Assembly (NCBI GenBank): GCA_015478855.1
Contig: JADMKJ010000021.1
Span: 109,495 to 173,494, forward strand
From: Proteiniphilum sp.
GTDB lineage: Bacteria > Bacteroidota > Bacteroidia > Bacteroidales > Dysgonomonadaceae
Direction: 5' to 3'
Length of the DNA: 64,000 bases
The notes below the pieces were generated by a model that made no database searches, had not been told where the DNA came from, and saw only the letters and a list, made by a program, of their open reading frames with translations. The position numbers and the translations under genes were made by a program. Below, piece after piece: positions 8,803 to 16,873 of the stretch; position 1 is the stretch's first letter, and the number at the start of each line of letters is the position of its first letter.

Positions 8803-9024
8803 TCAATATTCGTCCTCGTTGAAGAAGAAATCCTCCTTACTGGGATAGTCAGGCCATATATCCTCAATAGATTCAAATACCTCCCCTTCTTCTTCTATCT
8901 CCTGAAGATTCTCAATCACCTCCAGCGGTGCACCCGAGCGTTGGGCAAAGTCAATCAATTCATCTTTAGTAGCGGGCCAGGGAGCATCTTCCAATCTCGA
9001 AGCCAGTTCAAGTGTCCAATACAT
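8803..9024 (-). CDS. DUF2795 family protein
   Basis: A 73-residue acidic protein (MYWTLELASRLEDAPWPATKDELIDFAQ...) that matches the short DUF2795 proteins conserved in Bacteroidales. The function is unknown; the fold is a small helical domain with the pattern 'PATKDELIDFAQRSGAP'. It has its own -7 box 40 nt upstream and shares a terminator with trxA. Confidence 0.8.
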   Translation of the reverse strand: MYWTLELASRLEDAPWPATKDELIDFAQRSGAPLEVIENLQEIEEEGEVFESIEDIWPDYPSKEDFFFNEDEY

Positions 9025-9063
9025 AGAAATATCTTTTTTTAGTTGTTTGTTTCAATTTTGCCG

Positions 9064-9071
9064 CAAATGTA
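9064..9071 (-). promoter_or_regulatory. -7 box for the DUF2795 gene
   Basis: TACATTTG on the minus strand fits TAnnTTTG, 40 nt before the start codon. No -33 TTTG is seen at the right distance. Confidence 0.5.
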
Positions 9072-9081
9072 TAAAAACTTT

Positions 9082-9642
9082 TCATATATCACCCTGTTCC
9101 CAGTAAATTTCTTCAGATGATTTGTTACTTTCCTCTCTTGCAAGGACAAAAAAATAGTCTGAAAGACGATTGAGAAAGATCAACACCTCGTCGGCAACAG
9201 GAAAATCATCGGCTACACGGTATACATTGCGCTCGGCTCTGCGTGACACAGTGCGGCATATATGGGCTCGCGATGCTGCCTCGTTGCCCCCGGGCAGCAC
9301 AAAACGGTTTAACCGGGGCAGGGATGCATCAATCTTGTCAATCTGCGCCTCAATCCTGGCAATATCATTACCGGTGATGATGCTGGCAGCATGCGGCTGC
9401 CTGCTCTCTGTCTCCGTAGCCAGATAAGATCCCACGGTAAAGAGTTTATGCTGCAGATAGAGAAGAAAGTCATGATGCTCCTTGTCCTTTATCTCACAAT
9501 TCAACCAACCTATAAAGCTGTTCAGCTCATCGATCGTTCCGTAGGACTCCAGACGGATATTGGTTTTTTGTACACGTCTGCCACCCACAAGCGCTGTAGT
9601 TCCTTTGTCGCCTGTTTTTGTATAAATAATACTTTTCTTCAT
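9082..9642 (-). CDS. Cob(I)yrinic acid a,c-diamide adenosyltransferase, PduO type
   Basis: A 186-residue ATP:cob(I)alamin adenosyltransferase that makes adenosylcobalamin. Seen: the N-terminal ATP-binding motif YTKTGDKGTTALVGG, GTIDELNSFIG, and the C-terminal helix with ICRTVSRRAERNV and FLNRLSDYFFVLAR typical of PduO-type trimers. It lies 52 nt after a methyltransferase in the leftward rex-to-cobalamin gene series; no cobalamin riboswitch was recognised nearby. A fermenter would use the cofactor in, for example, methylmalonyl-CoA mutase (inference). Confidence 0.92.
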   Translation of the reverse strand: MKKSIIYTKTGDKGTTALVGGRRVQKTNIRLESYGTIDELNSFIGWLNCEIKDKEHHDFLLYLQHKLFTVGSYLATETESRQPHAASIITGNDIARIEAQIDKIDASLPRLNRFVLPGGNEAASRAHICRTVSRRAERNVYRVADDFPVADEVLIFLNRLSDYFFVLAREESNKSSEEIYWEQGDI

Positions 9643-9694
9643 TTAACTTTTATCAATGTGTTCTTTCCGTGCGGGAAACAGTGATGAGACAGCA

Positions 9695-10336
9695 TCAAAC
9701 GAAATAGTTTAATTTGTAGGGTGAGAATCGCAAAAAAGCAACACCACTCTCCTTCATATCAAACGTAATCCTCGCACGTTCATCATTAACGATGTTGCGC
9801 CAATATTGTTTGCTCCATCTGCTGTTTAGTGGATAAAACACCCAAAAACTGTTTTCATGGCTAAGCTCCATTAATGATTCAATGGAGATTGGATTCTTTT
9901 TCTTCAGGTGTATAAACAGTGCATCATAACGTTTTTCTCCACCTGCCGGCACCAGCGGCAGCAGTTCACTTATATTACGCTGTTTCTGCTGCAGACGTTT
10001 TGCAATGGCTATAGCCTCAGCATCCTGTTCCACACAGGTGCAACGTATATCCGGGGCAGGAGTCGTGAGGAAAAGTGTGTTGACACCCTTTCCGGAATTG
10101 ATCTCGAGAATATGCTTTGCATTGAAATGATGCACCAGTCGGTAAGAGAGATGATTGAACTCAGTAATAATACTGGCATCGAGACCGCTTTCAGAGAGCA
10201 CTCTTTCTATATCCTGAAAAGCGTAGTAACTGTAGGGAGAACGAAGTACATTTGTGATCAGATCATAAGCGAACGGTGAATGAATACCGTGCCCGCGCGA
10301 TTGCTTCATCCGTTGCAACCATCTTAAAAACGACAT
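9695..10336 (-). CDS. Class I SAM-dependent methyltransferase-like protein
   Basis: 213 residues from the ATG at 10336; a GTG one codon earlier is also possible. The N-terminus has HGIHSPFAYDLITNV, typical of a Bacteroidota family annotated as SAM methyltransferases. The Rossmann part has HILEINSGKGVNTLFL (a GxGxG-like SAM loop) and CVEQDAEAIAIAKR (acidic residue at the end of strand 2). The substrate is unknown. It starts 7 nt after the ispF stop. Confidence 0.75.
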   Translation of the reverse strand: MSFLRWLQRMKQSRGHGIHSPFAYDLITNVLRSPYSYYAFQDIERVLSESGLDASIITEFNHLSYRLVHHFNAKHILEINSGKGVNTLFLTTPAPDIRCTCVEQDAEAIAIAKRLQQKQRNISELLPLVPAGGEKRYDALFIHLKKKNPISIESLMELSHENSFWVFYPLNSRWSKQYWRNIVNDERARITFDMKESGVAFLRFSPYKLNYFV

Positions 10337-10343
10337 CACAATG

Positions 10344-10823
10344 CTAACATTTTTCGATCAACGCTACAGCATATGCCGTTATACCCTCCTCGCGTCCGAC
10401 AAATCCCATCTTTTCGGATGTGGTCGCTTTAATTGAGATGGCTTCATGATCAACCCCCATCACCTCAGCCAGTTTCTGTTGCATAGCGGGTATATGTGGG
10501 TTGAGTTTGGGATACTCAGCACATACCGTAGTATCTATGTTTCCCACTGTAAAACCATGTTCAGTGAGTAGAGCGATCACATTTTTCAGTAGTATTTTAC
10601 TGTCCTCATTCTCATACTCAGGAGAGGTGTCGGGAAAATGATAACCTATATCGCGCAGGTTTGCGGCACCTAACAGTGCATCACAGATGGCATGAATAAG
10701 CACATCGGCATCGGAATGACCCTTTAATCCCATCTTATAGTCCAGCCGTATACCACCGATCCAGAGCTCCCTTCCCTCCTGCAGTGCATGCATATCATAG
10801 CCAAATCCGATTCTGCTCTTCAT
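10344..10823 (-). CDS. ispF: 2-C-methyl-D-erythritol 2,4-cyclodiphosphate synthase
   Basis: An enzyme of the non-mevalonate isoprenoid pathway. It has 159 residues from the ATG at 10823. The zinc-site motif IGFGYDMHAL (D and H), the substrate motif GHSDADVLIHAI, and the C-terminal KATTSEKMGFVGREEGI are all present. The porV stop codon TAG overlaps an in-frame GTG one codon upstream (10826), so either start keeps translation coupled to porV. Confidence 0.96.
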   Translation of the reverse strand: MKSRIGFGYDMHALQEGRELWIGGIRLDYKMGLKGHSDADVLIHAICDALLGAANLRDIGYHFPDTSPEYENEDSKILLKNVIALLTEHGFTVGNIDTTVCAEYPKLNPHIPAMQQKLAEVMGVDHEAISIKATTSEKMGFVGREEGITAYAVALIEKC

Positions 10824-10825
10824 CA

Positions 10826-11986
10826 CTATCGCATTAGGTTCCTTATTCCTTCAATATCGAACCCCAGTGAGAGGCGCAAGGTCTGATCCAAAGGATTTGA
10901 CTGCGCTGTAGAGAGCAGGTAAGCCGCATCAATCTGGAACGATTTCATCCTGAATCCTGCACCAAAAGCAAAATAACGACGATTACCCTTATACTCGTTC
11001 TCATTATAGTATCCTGTACGCAATGAGAACTGATTGTTATAGGTATACTCTGCACCTAGTGACCAGGTAACCTCTTGCAACTCCTCTTCGAATCCTCCGG
11101 GTGCATCACCCAGCGATTTGAAAATACCTCCTATGGAAGAGATATTATTGTAATCATCGATACGTTGTTGTGCCTCTTCAGCGGTCTCGTTAGTGTCAGG
11201 CAATTGTGGAGTAGGCACCAGCAGCTTGTTGAGATCGACGCTGAATGAGAGGCTGTTTTTACCATCAATAGGTAAGCCAAATGATGTGCCCACCCTCAGG
11301 TTAGCAGGAAGGAACATGGAGCTGGCACCCCCATCGTAAGAGATCTTTGTTCCGATATTGGAAAGAGTGACACCAAAACCAAGCAGTGCTTCGGAGCGAC
11401 CAAGGGTGATATAGGATTCATTGTACCCTGCGATATCTGCCGCAAAAGCATTCCCCGGTGTTGTCTCGTCATTGCCGGTGGAATAATCAGCACGGATATA
11501 GCGGAGTGTTACAGCACCGGAGAATCTCTCCGTGAGTTTCCTCGAATAGGCAACATCCAGTGCGAGCTCATGCGGTGAAACCGACTGCCAGAATTCACCG
11601 TTCATATCAGCAATGTCTATACTACCCAGTGAGAAGTAACGTAACGAGGCACTAATGGCACTCAGATTATCGTTTCCCGGTTTCCAGTATCCCGAAGCAT
11701 AGAGAAGATTGATATCACTGACCAATTTACTTAACCAGGGTGTGTAGGAGAAGGAGAGTCCTGCATCACTGGATACAAAGGGATATTTCGCCGCGTTCCA
11801 GTGTTGAGAATATATATCGGGCATGGTGGCAGCACCTATGTCTCCCATACCTCCGCCCCGGGCATCGGGTGCAAACATTAAGGAGGGCATCGCAACGGGT
11901 ATGGGGTTATAATCCTGTGCCATGGTAATATTACTCCAAAGAGCAATGAAACCGGCGAGCAATAAAATGCGTATCGTTCTGTACAT
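10826..11986 (-). CDS. porV: Type IX secretion outer membrane protein PorV
   Basis: A 386-residue outer-membrane beta-barrel of the PorV/LptO family that shuttles type IX cargo to the attachment complex. There is a signal peptide (about residues 1-23, ending TMAQ), then the family block SLMFAPDARGGGMGDIGAATMPD followed by barrel strands rich in alternating hydrophobic residues, ending near LSLGFDIEG. The organism therefore should have a type IX system. porU, the usual partner in Porphyromonas, is not adjacent; the upstream neighbour is the FAH gene, 30 nt away. ispF is coupled downstream. Confidence 0.9.
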   Translation of the reverse strand: MYRTIRILLLAGFIALWSNITMAQDYNPIPVAMPSLMFAPDARGGGMGDIGAATMPDIYSQHWNAAKYPFVSSDAGLSFSYTPWLSKLVSDINLLYASGYWKPGNDNLSAISASLRYFSLGSIDIADMNGEFWQSVSPHELALDVAYSRKLTERFSGAVTLRYIRADYSTGNDETTPGNAFAADIAGYNESYITLGRSEALLGFGVTLSNIGTKISYDGGASSMFLPANLRVGTSFGLPIDGKNSLSFSVDLNKLLVPTPQLPDTNETAEEAQQRIDDYNNISSIGGIFKSLGDAPGGFEEELQEVTWSLGAEYTYNNQFSLRTGYYNENEYKGNRRYFAFGAGFRMKSFQIDAAYLLSTAQSNPLDQTLRLSLGFDIEGIRNLMR

Positions 11987-12016
11987 GTTGTATCTGTATA
12001 TAAGTGAGATGAAAGT

Positions 12017-12631
12017 TTATTTCACCCTGAAATCCAACAGCTTTTCCTCTTCAATATAACCCTGCAGATGGTCGTCAATAGCTACCGGTCCGATACCTGC
12101 GGGAGTACCTGTAAAGATGAGATCGCCTATCTTCAATGTGAAGAATTGGCTAATATACGAAATTATCCGGTCCACCGTATAGATCATCTCACTTGTATTG
12201 CCTTGTTGTACTGTATTGTGATTGATATCCAGATGAAAATTCAAATTCTGTATATCAGCTACCACATCCTTCGAAATGAATGTTCCCACGGCAGCAGAAT
12301 GATCAAAGCTTTTCGCTATCTCCCAGGGCAAACCCAGCTCTTTCTGTTTTCTCTGCAGGTCGCGTGCAGTAAAATCAATGCCAACAGTTATTTCGTCATA
12401 ATAACGATGTGCAAACCGCTTATCAATATTCTTCCCTAACCGGTTAATCTTCACCACCAACTCTGTCTCGTAATGCACCTCCTCTGAAAAATCCGGCAGA
12501 AAAAAGGGGTTACCATCTTTGAGCAGGGCTGTATCCGGTTTCATAAAAAGAACCGGTTCCTTACTCTCGAACGTACGTTTCATCTCATTATTGTGTGAAG
12601 CGTAATTAAGTCCAATAGCAAATATCTTCAT
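12017..12631 (-). CDS. Fumarylacetoacetate hydrolase (FAH) family protein
   Basis: A 204-residue single-domain FAH-fold enzyme of the acylpyruvase/2-hydroxyhepta-dienedioate isomerase type. Seen: GLNYASHNNEM, the metal ligand block EEVHYETELVVKI, GIDFTARDLQ, and the C-terminal GDLIFTGTPAGIGPV. Such small members often hydrolyse acylpyruvates or decarboxylate oxaloacetate; which one applies cannot be told. Its start overlaps the rex stop by 4 nt, so it is co-translated with rex. Confidence 0.85.
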   Translation of the reverse strand: MKIFAIGLNYASHNNEMKRTFESKEPVLFMKPDTALLKDGNPFFLPDFSEEVHYETELVVKINRLGKNIDKRFAHRYYDEITVGIDFTARDLQRKQKELGLPWEIAKSFDHSAAVGTFISKDVVADIQNLNFHLDINHNTVQQGNTSEMIYTVDRIISYISQFFTLKIGDLIFTGTPAGIGPVAIDDHLQGYIEEEKLLDFRVK

Positions 12632-13263
12632 AATTTAAGACGGTTAAACATCACGGCAAGGTGTGCATAGAGTGAAGTATTCTGTAATACAACTCCCTCG
12701 GGCACACGTATTCTGAAGGGTGTGAAATTCCATATCCCCTTAATTCCTCCCCGGATCATATAGTCAGACACATCCTGTGCATTTCCCGGAGGAACAGTGA
12801 GTATGCCTATCTCTGCATTAATGACCTCATTTCTCCCGATGAACTCACCGGAATGAAAAACTGGAATATTGTTTATTTGCTTATTGACAATGGATGCATT
12901 TACATCGAAACCGGCGATAATTTTCAGTCCAAACTGTTCCAGCCCCGAATCGGATAAGAGTGCTGCACCAAGGCTTCCTACGCCAAAGACTACAGCCCTG
13001 TGGGTATTGGTGAAGCCCAGGAAGCTCTCCAGCACATGAATCAGTTCATCAATATCGTAACCTACTCTTGTCTTCCCGCTGATGTCCACATACGAAAGAT
13101 CCTTGGCTATCTGTGAGGCGGAGACATCGATCTTTTTCGCTATCTGAGTGGACGAAACAATAGACTCCCCCTGGCTTTGAAGTAATTTCACATACGACAA
13201 GTACCAGGGAAGCCTCCTGAGTGCCGGCTCGGGTATTTTAGCGGAATGTATCTGTTCTGACAT
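12628..13263 (-). CDS. rex: Redox-sensing transcriptional repressor Rex
   Basis: A 211-residue NADH/NAD-responsive regulator. Residues 5-75 form the winged-helix domain (IPEPALRRLPWYLSYV...SQIAKDLSYV), followed by a Rossmann domain with VVFGVGSLGAALL and the C-terminal swapped helix (SLYAHLAVMFNRL). The start at 13263 gives the family N-terminus; 32 further in-frame codons upstream would run into the -7 box at 13357. It is first gene of a leftward series with the FAH gene, porV, ispF, a methyltransferase and a cobalamin adenosyltransferase. A strong palindrome lies upstream of its promoter and recurs before pckA. Confidence 0.93.
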   Translation of the reverse strand: MSEQIHSAKIPEPALRRLPWYLSYVKLLQSQGESIVSSTQIAKKIDVSASQIAKDLSYVDISGKTRVGYDIDELIHVLESFLGFTNTHRAVVFGVGSLGAALLSDSGLEQFGLKIIAGFDVNASIVNKQINNIPVFHSGEFIGRNEVINAEIGILTVPPGNAQDVSDYMIRGGIKGIWNFTPFRIRVPEGVVLQNTSLYAHLAVMFNRLKL

Positions 13264-13356
13264 ACCTTTCCTGTTCATAAATGATTCACTGAAAATAAAC
13301 ATTTTCGCCCCATGCATAAAACTCCTGCTCTGCGCTTCTCTCCACGAGAACAGATA

Positions 13357-13364
13357 CAAAGATA
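13357..13364 (-). promoter_or_regulatory. -7 box for rex
   Basis: TATCTTTG on the minus strand fits TAnnTTTG. It lies 94 nt before the chosen rex start. Confidence 0.55.
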
Positions 13365-13393
13365 GGTATATTTGTAGAATTTCAGAGTCTTAA

Positions 13394-13427
13394 GCAACAA
13401 TTAAAGATAAATTTCTTTAATTGTTGC
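13394..13427. promoter_or_regulatory. Palindrome upstream of rex, candidate operator
   Basis: GCAACAATTAAAG and CTTTAATTGTTGC are perfect 13-bp inverted arms around ATAAATTT. The central 24 bp differ at only one base from a palindrome upstream of pckA (33628-33651). It lies about 30 bp upstream of the rex -7 box, in the -40 to -75 zone. It lacks a T-run, so it is a poor terminator for the ABM gene. Confidence 0.6.
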
Positions 13428-13465
13428 GCCACCTTCACAATCTCTACGCAGGGATGATTGCTCTT

Positions 13466-13876
13466 TTAAATCTCCTCATCGATGAAACGCTCTTCCAGAC
13501 TCAGAGGGACTACTTTTATCACTTTTGATTCCTTTACCAGTGGTGTCAACAGCTTCGTCACTATCGTCTTGAAATAAGTGCTGTTCTCATGCATCTTAAA
13601 TGCCATTTCATTCTCATAACTCTCGTAAATGAAGATTTTCGAAGGATCATCTTCACTCAGAAGAACATCATAAATAATACACCCCTCTTCATTCTCAAGT
13701 GTCTGCGCCTGCATGTCAAGCATCAGATCAATCGCTTTGTCCACATTTTTCTCATCGAAGGTGAATTCCACAATGATCACATAAGGATCATCAGCCTCCT
13801 GTGCTGTGATAGAGGCTATATTTGCCATTAGGCATACATATAAAATTAAACCAGACAGAATGTGTTTCTTCTTCAT
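13466..13876 (-). CDS. Exported antibiotic biosynthesis monooxygenase (ABM) domain protein
   Basis: 136 residues. Residues 1-25 are a signal peptide (ending SITAQ). Residues 30-115 form a ferredoxin-like ABM domain (VIIVEFTFDEKNVDKAIDLML; FIYESYENEMAFKMHENS), similar to YgiN-type quinol monooxygenases. Most ABM proteins are cytoplasmic, so the signal peptide is a distinctive point. The role is unknown. It sits 39 nt after the DUF3108 gene at the end of a leftward three-gene set of envelope proteins. Confidence 0.8.
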   Translation of the reverse strand: MKKKHILSGLILYVCLMANIASITAQEADDPYVIIVEFTFDEKNVDKAIDLMLDMQAQTLENEEGCIIYDVLLSEDDPSKIFIYESYENEMAFKMHENSTYFKTIVTKLLTPLVKESKVIKVVPLSLEERFIDEEI

Positions 13877-13915
13877 ATGATACTATTTTATTAAACTATA
13901 TCGTTACAGGCCAAA

Positions 13916-14722
13916 CTATCGGTGCCTTGATCCGGAAACCTTACTCAAAACAGCTCTTACGGACCCTATCTTCAGGTTTGTGTCAATGACCACGGGCGTT
14001 CGATTGGCATCATTGGTGATGGATGCTTTTAACGCTTCTTTCTGGTTGGCAAAGGCATCATCAAGGATGGTCATCGAGATGTTGATCACCTCATATTGAA
14101 TACCGTTATTGGCCTTTATTGATGAGATTCCCAAAAAGTTGATATACATGTTCACAGGTCTTCTCCCCGAAATAAACTGAATAAATTTCCTGTCACCTGA
14201 CTGCATACCTGTATAGTCGAGATTACGTATGTAGGGCAGTATGGATAGATAATCGTAGGTGCACTGATCGGTTGTCACCACCTCATCGAATCTCTCTTCA
14301 CCATTCCAGTGGCGGATAGCACGGATGCTTACCTTACCACCATCATATGTGTATACCTGTCGTTCAACCGAATAGTCTTTACCCTCAGAAGCTTCCTTGG
14401 TAAAGAGCAGTGGACGCAGATGCATATCAATATAGGATGTGAGGGTATCATTCACTGTGTAGAGGTTGCCGGCCAGACCGGAGGTGTTGAGCATCATTAC
14501 CGTCTTGTAGGTATTTTCCCCCCGATAGTTTGCCTCGGTCACAACCAGTGAGCCCTTGCCTGCACGTGCGTTCAGGAAGCCATAACTGAAATAGAGGTCA
14601 TATTGTATCTCTTCACCACTTGAAAAAGCCTTGTTGATCAGTTCACACTGAGCTTTCAGTTGCAGAGAACTAAAAAAGATAAGAAGTAAAATTAGTATAA
14701 CGCTATTTTTTTTATTCATCAT
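13916..14722 (-). CDS. DUF3108 domain-containing exported protein
   Basis: 268 residues with a signal peptide (1-24, ending LQLKAQ) and a DUF3108 domain over most of the mature part (GEEIQYDLYFSYGFLNARAGKGSLVV). These are predicted periplasmic beta-rich proteins of unknown function, common in Bacteroidota. The gene begins with two ATG codons in tandem and lies 40 nt behind the Ig-like lipoprotein gene. Confidence 0.82.
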   Translation of the reverse strand: MMNKKNSVILILLLIFFSSLQLKAQCELINKAFSSGEEIQYDLYFSYGFLNARAGKGSLVVTEANYRGENTYKTVMMLNTSGLAGNLYTVNDTLTSYIDMHLRPLLFTKEASEGKDYSVERQVYTYDGGKVSIRAIRHWNGEERFDEVVTTDQCTYDYLSILPYIRNLDYTGMQSGDRKFIQFISGRRPVNMYINFLGISSIKANNGIQYEVINISMTILDDAFANQKEALKASITNDANRTPVVIDTNLKIGSVRAVLSKVSGSRHR

Positions 14723-14762
14723 TCATTTGATTTATGTATAAATCGCAGCCCTCAACTTACTA

Positions 14763-16751
14763 TCAGTTTGGCTGAATACGGGGCGTGCCACCGCCACTCC
14801 TGCCTCCACCTGTCCCTGAGCCTGAGCCTGAAAAGGGGGAGCTCTGGCGGCTCTGTTGTTCTCTCTCTCTTTCCTGATTGGGATTTCTGCGTTTCTTCTC
14901 TTCCGGTTTATTCTTTGTTATCTCCAGCGGTTTTTGCTTTTCTACCGGTGTTGCATGTATATCCCAATCCTCCACGTGATCGGAATAGGCTCTTATAACC
15001 AGTAAGCCGGGATAGTAGAAGACCTCTTCAGGTTGTCTCTTCTCTTCATAATTACCGGTATTCCATTTACCATCCTCATTTTCATCTATCACAATACGTG
15101 CATATATTTCACCGGGAAGCAGGTCTTGAAATCGAACAACATTGCCTTTGACAGCATTCTTCCGAAAAGGTTTATCTGTTTTATCCATCAGCTCCACGAA
15201 TGCTGATTTACCGACGGGTATTCCTGAAATGGTTATTTCGAGGTTCCCGTACTGATCCAGCGGCTTCACCGTGAAGCGCTGCTCATACTTATTATTCCAC
15301 AATCCATAATGGTTGAAGAGGGTAGCCGAATCCACCGACATCATATATTTTCCTCCCGGTTCCCATCTCGGACGTAGCGTAAATTTACGGGGATTGAGGG
15401 TGTCAGCCTCAAACATGAATGGTACCGGCTCCAAAAGAGAGTCCACCTCCAGTGAGAGCTTGACATAGGAGGAGTCAAACGCCACCACAGGTTGGTCAAA
15501 TTCAATCCGTACAGGATTAAACAACTCAAAAGAACTTTGGACATTGGTCTTTATCCCTAAAAACTGAATGGGTATCTCATCGTTCTCATCATCCTCTTTC
15601 TCCTTTTTCTCCTTTTTTTCATCTTGCCGGTCTCGTGCCGACCGCCTAATATTGAAACTGAGTGTATCCGTTGTGATATAATTCTTATTCAAAGTGTCAG
15701 TGAGCATATAGTCGATTTTCATCTTTATGGAGTCCTGCTGATAGATCAGTGAGTCAGTAATCCACAGCATCAGGGTATCATTCCCTGCACTTCGCTCAGC
15801 CACATACCAGTTACTGTCAGTCACTTCCGGTTGCAACAAGGTGAAGGAAGGCTCTGTTGTGGGTGCTGCAAAATAGAGATTGATCCTGTGCTGTGCAGGG
15901 CGTTCATGTTTTTGCAGATACTGACGTTGAAAATCAGATAGAAAGGATCGAAGCAACAGATCATCCGGCAAAAAACGGGTATAGTGGATGGTCATGATCG
16001 TATCAACAGTGAGACTGTCCACAAAGAGGGTATCCTGACGTACTGCGGGCATGGTGGAGGGGATGATGATAGAGTCAAGGAAAGCCACTGCTTCCTGGGG
16101 ACTATCATACTTGTAATCTCTGTTCAGATCGGCGAGTGCGTAGACTTTATATCTTCCCGGAGCCAACCCCCGAATTGTGAAGTTACCACGGGAATCAGTT
16201 CTGGAAATGCGTTCGAAAGGTACATTTGTAAAGACTGTATCATCAAAGTTGGAATGAATACCCACATAAATACCGGTAACAGGTTCAAGCTCTTGTGCCG
16301 TAATCACTTTTCCCGAAACAGACAGTGTATCGAGCTGATCACCTGTAGAAAATGAAAAGACAAAATTCTCGAGTGGATTCTCTTCGTTGTTATCCACGAT
16401 TGCATCAGTGAAGTCGATTGTGTAGGTAGTGTTGGGTAACAATTCATCGCTCAGCTCCACGATCGCCTTCTTACCAACAGATCTGATCACAGGCAAACTC
16501 TGCTGAGGAGGAGTGATGAGCACCTTCTCACTGGGTGTTTTGATCTTGATATTCTCATCAAACTCAATCTCAATCCTGCTGGGAGTTGATTGCAGTGCAT
16601 TGAATTCGGGAGTGGACCTTTTCACGACAGGAGGCGTCACATCGTAAGCTCCTCCAGTAGGTGATGCCATGTTCGCACATGAATGGATGATGACCATCGT
16701 CAACAACACCAGAAAGAGCGATGAAAGAAGGGAAAATATTTTATTCAACAT
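14763..16751 (-). CDS. Ig-like (Big_5) domain lipoprotein
   Basis: 662 residues. A lipoprotein signal ends at HSCANMASPTGG (C25), followed by a bacterial Ig-like/SbsA domain at about 38-135 (DVTPPVVKRSTPEFNA ... NFVFSFSTGD), a carboxypeptidase-regulatory-like segment around 150-215 (SRGNFTIRGLAPGRYKVYALAD), an acidic/basic charged linker near 375-395, a second Ig-like region and a low-complexity C-terminus (QEREREQQSRQ, then Gly/Ser). This architecture is widespread in Bacteroidota and the function is not established. It is likely surface or outer-membrane anchored. Confidence 0.82.
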   Translation of the reverse strand: MLNKIFSLLSSLFLVLLTMVIIHSCANMASPTGGAYDVTPPVVKRSTPEFNALQSTPSRIEIEFDENIKIKTPSEKVLITPPQQSLPVIRSVGKKAIVELSDELLPNTTYTIDFTDAIVDNNEENPLENFVFSFSTGDQLDTLSVSGKVITAQELEPVTGIYVGIHSNFDDTVFTNVPFERISRTDSRGNFTIRGLAPGRYKVYALADLNRDYKYDSPQEAVAFLDSIIIPSTMPAVRQDTLFVDSLTVDTIMTIHYTRFLPDDLLLRSFLSDFQRQYLQKHERPAQHRINLYFAAPTTEPSFTLLQPEVTDSNWYVAERSAGNDTLMLWITDSLIYQQDSIKMKIDYMLTDTLNKNYITTDTLSFNIRRSARDRQDEKKEKKEKEDDENDEIPIQFLGIKTNVQSSFELFNPVRIEFDQPVVAFDSSYVKLSLEVDSLLEPVPFMFEADTLNPRKFTLRPRWEPGGKYMMSVDSATLFNHYGLWNNKYEQRFTVKPLDQYGNLEITISGIPVGKSAFVELMDKTDKPFRKNAVKGNVVRFQDLLPGEIYARIVIDENEDGKWNTGNYEEKRQPEEVFYYPGLLVIRAYSDHVEDWDIHATPVEKQKPLEITKNKPEEKKRRNPNQEREREQQSRQSSPFSGSGSGTGGGRSGGGTPRIQPN

Positions 16752-16787
16752 TTTGCAGCTTTAGAATGTACATTGTCATTTTCCGCA

Positions 16788-16795
16788 CAAAAATA
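16788..16795 (-). promoter_or_regulatory. -7 box for the Ig-like lipoprotein operon
   Basis: TATTTTTG on the minus strand fits TAnnTTTG, 37 nt upstream of the start codon at 16751. Confidence 0.5.
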
Positions 16796-16873
16796 CAATG
16801 TTTTAAGTAGTTTATTGAAAATGAATTCAGAAAAATAGTGAAAAACCCTTTTATCGCGACATAAAGTCAACAA

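Noticed and set aside
13394..13427. Reading the rex-upstream palindrome as a terminator of the ABM gene
   Set aside because: No T-run on the minus strand, and the matching palindrome at 33628-33651 lies in a divergent region where no transcript ends.
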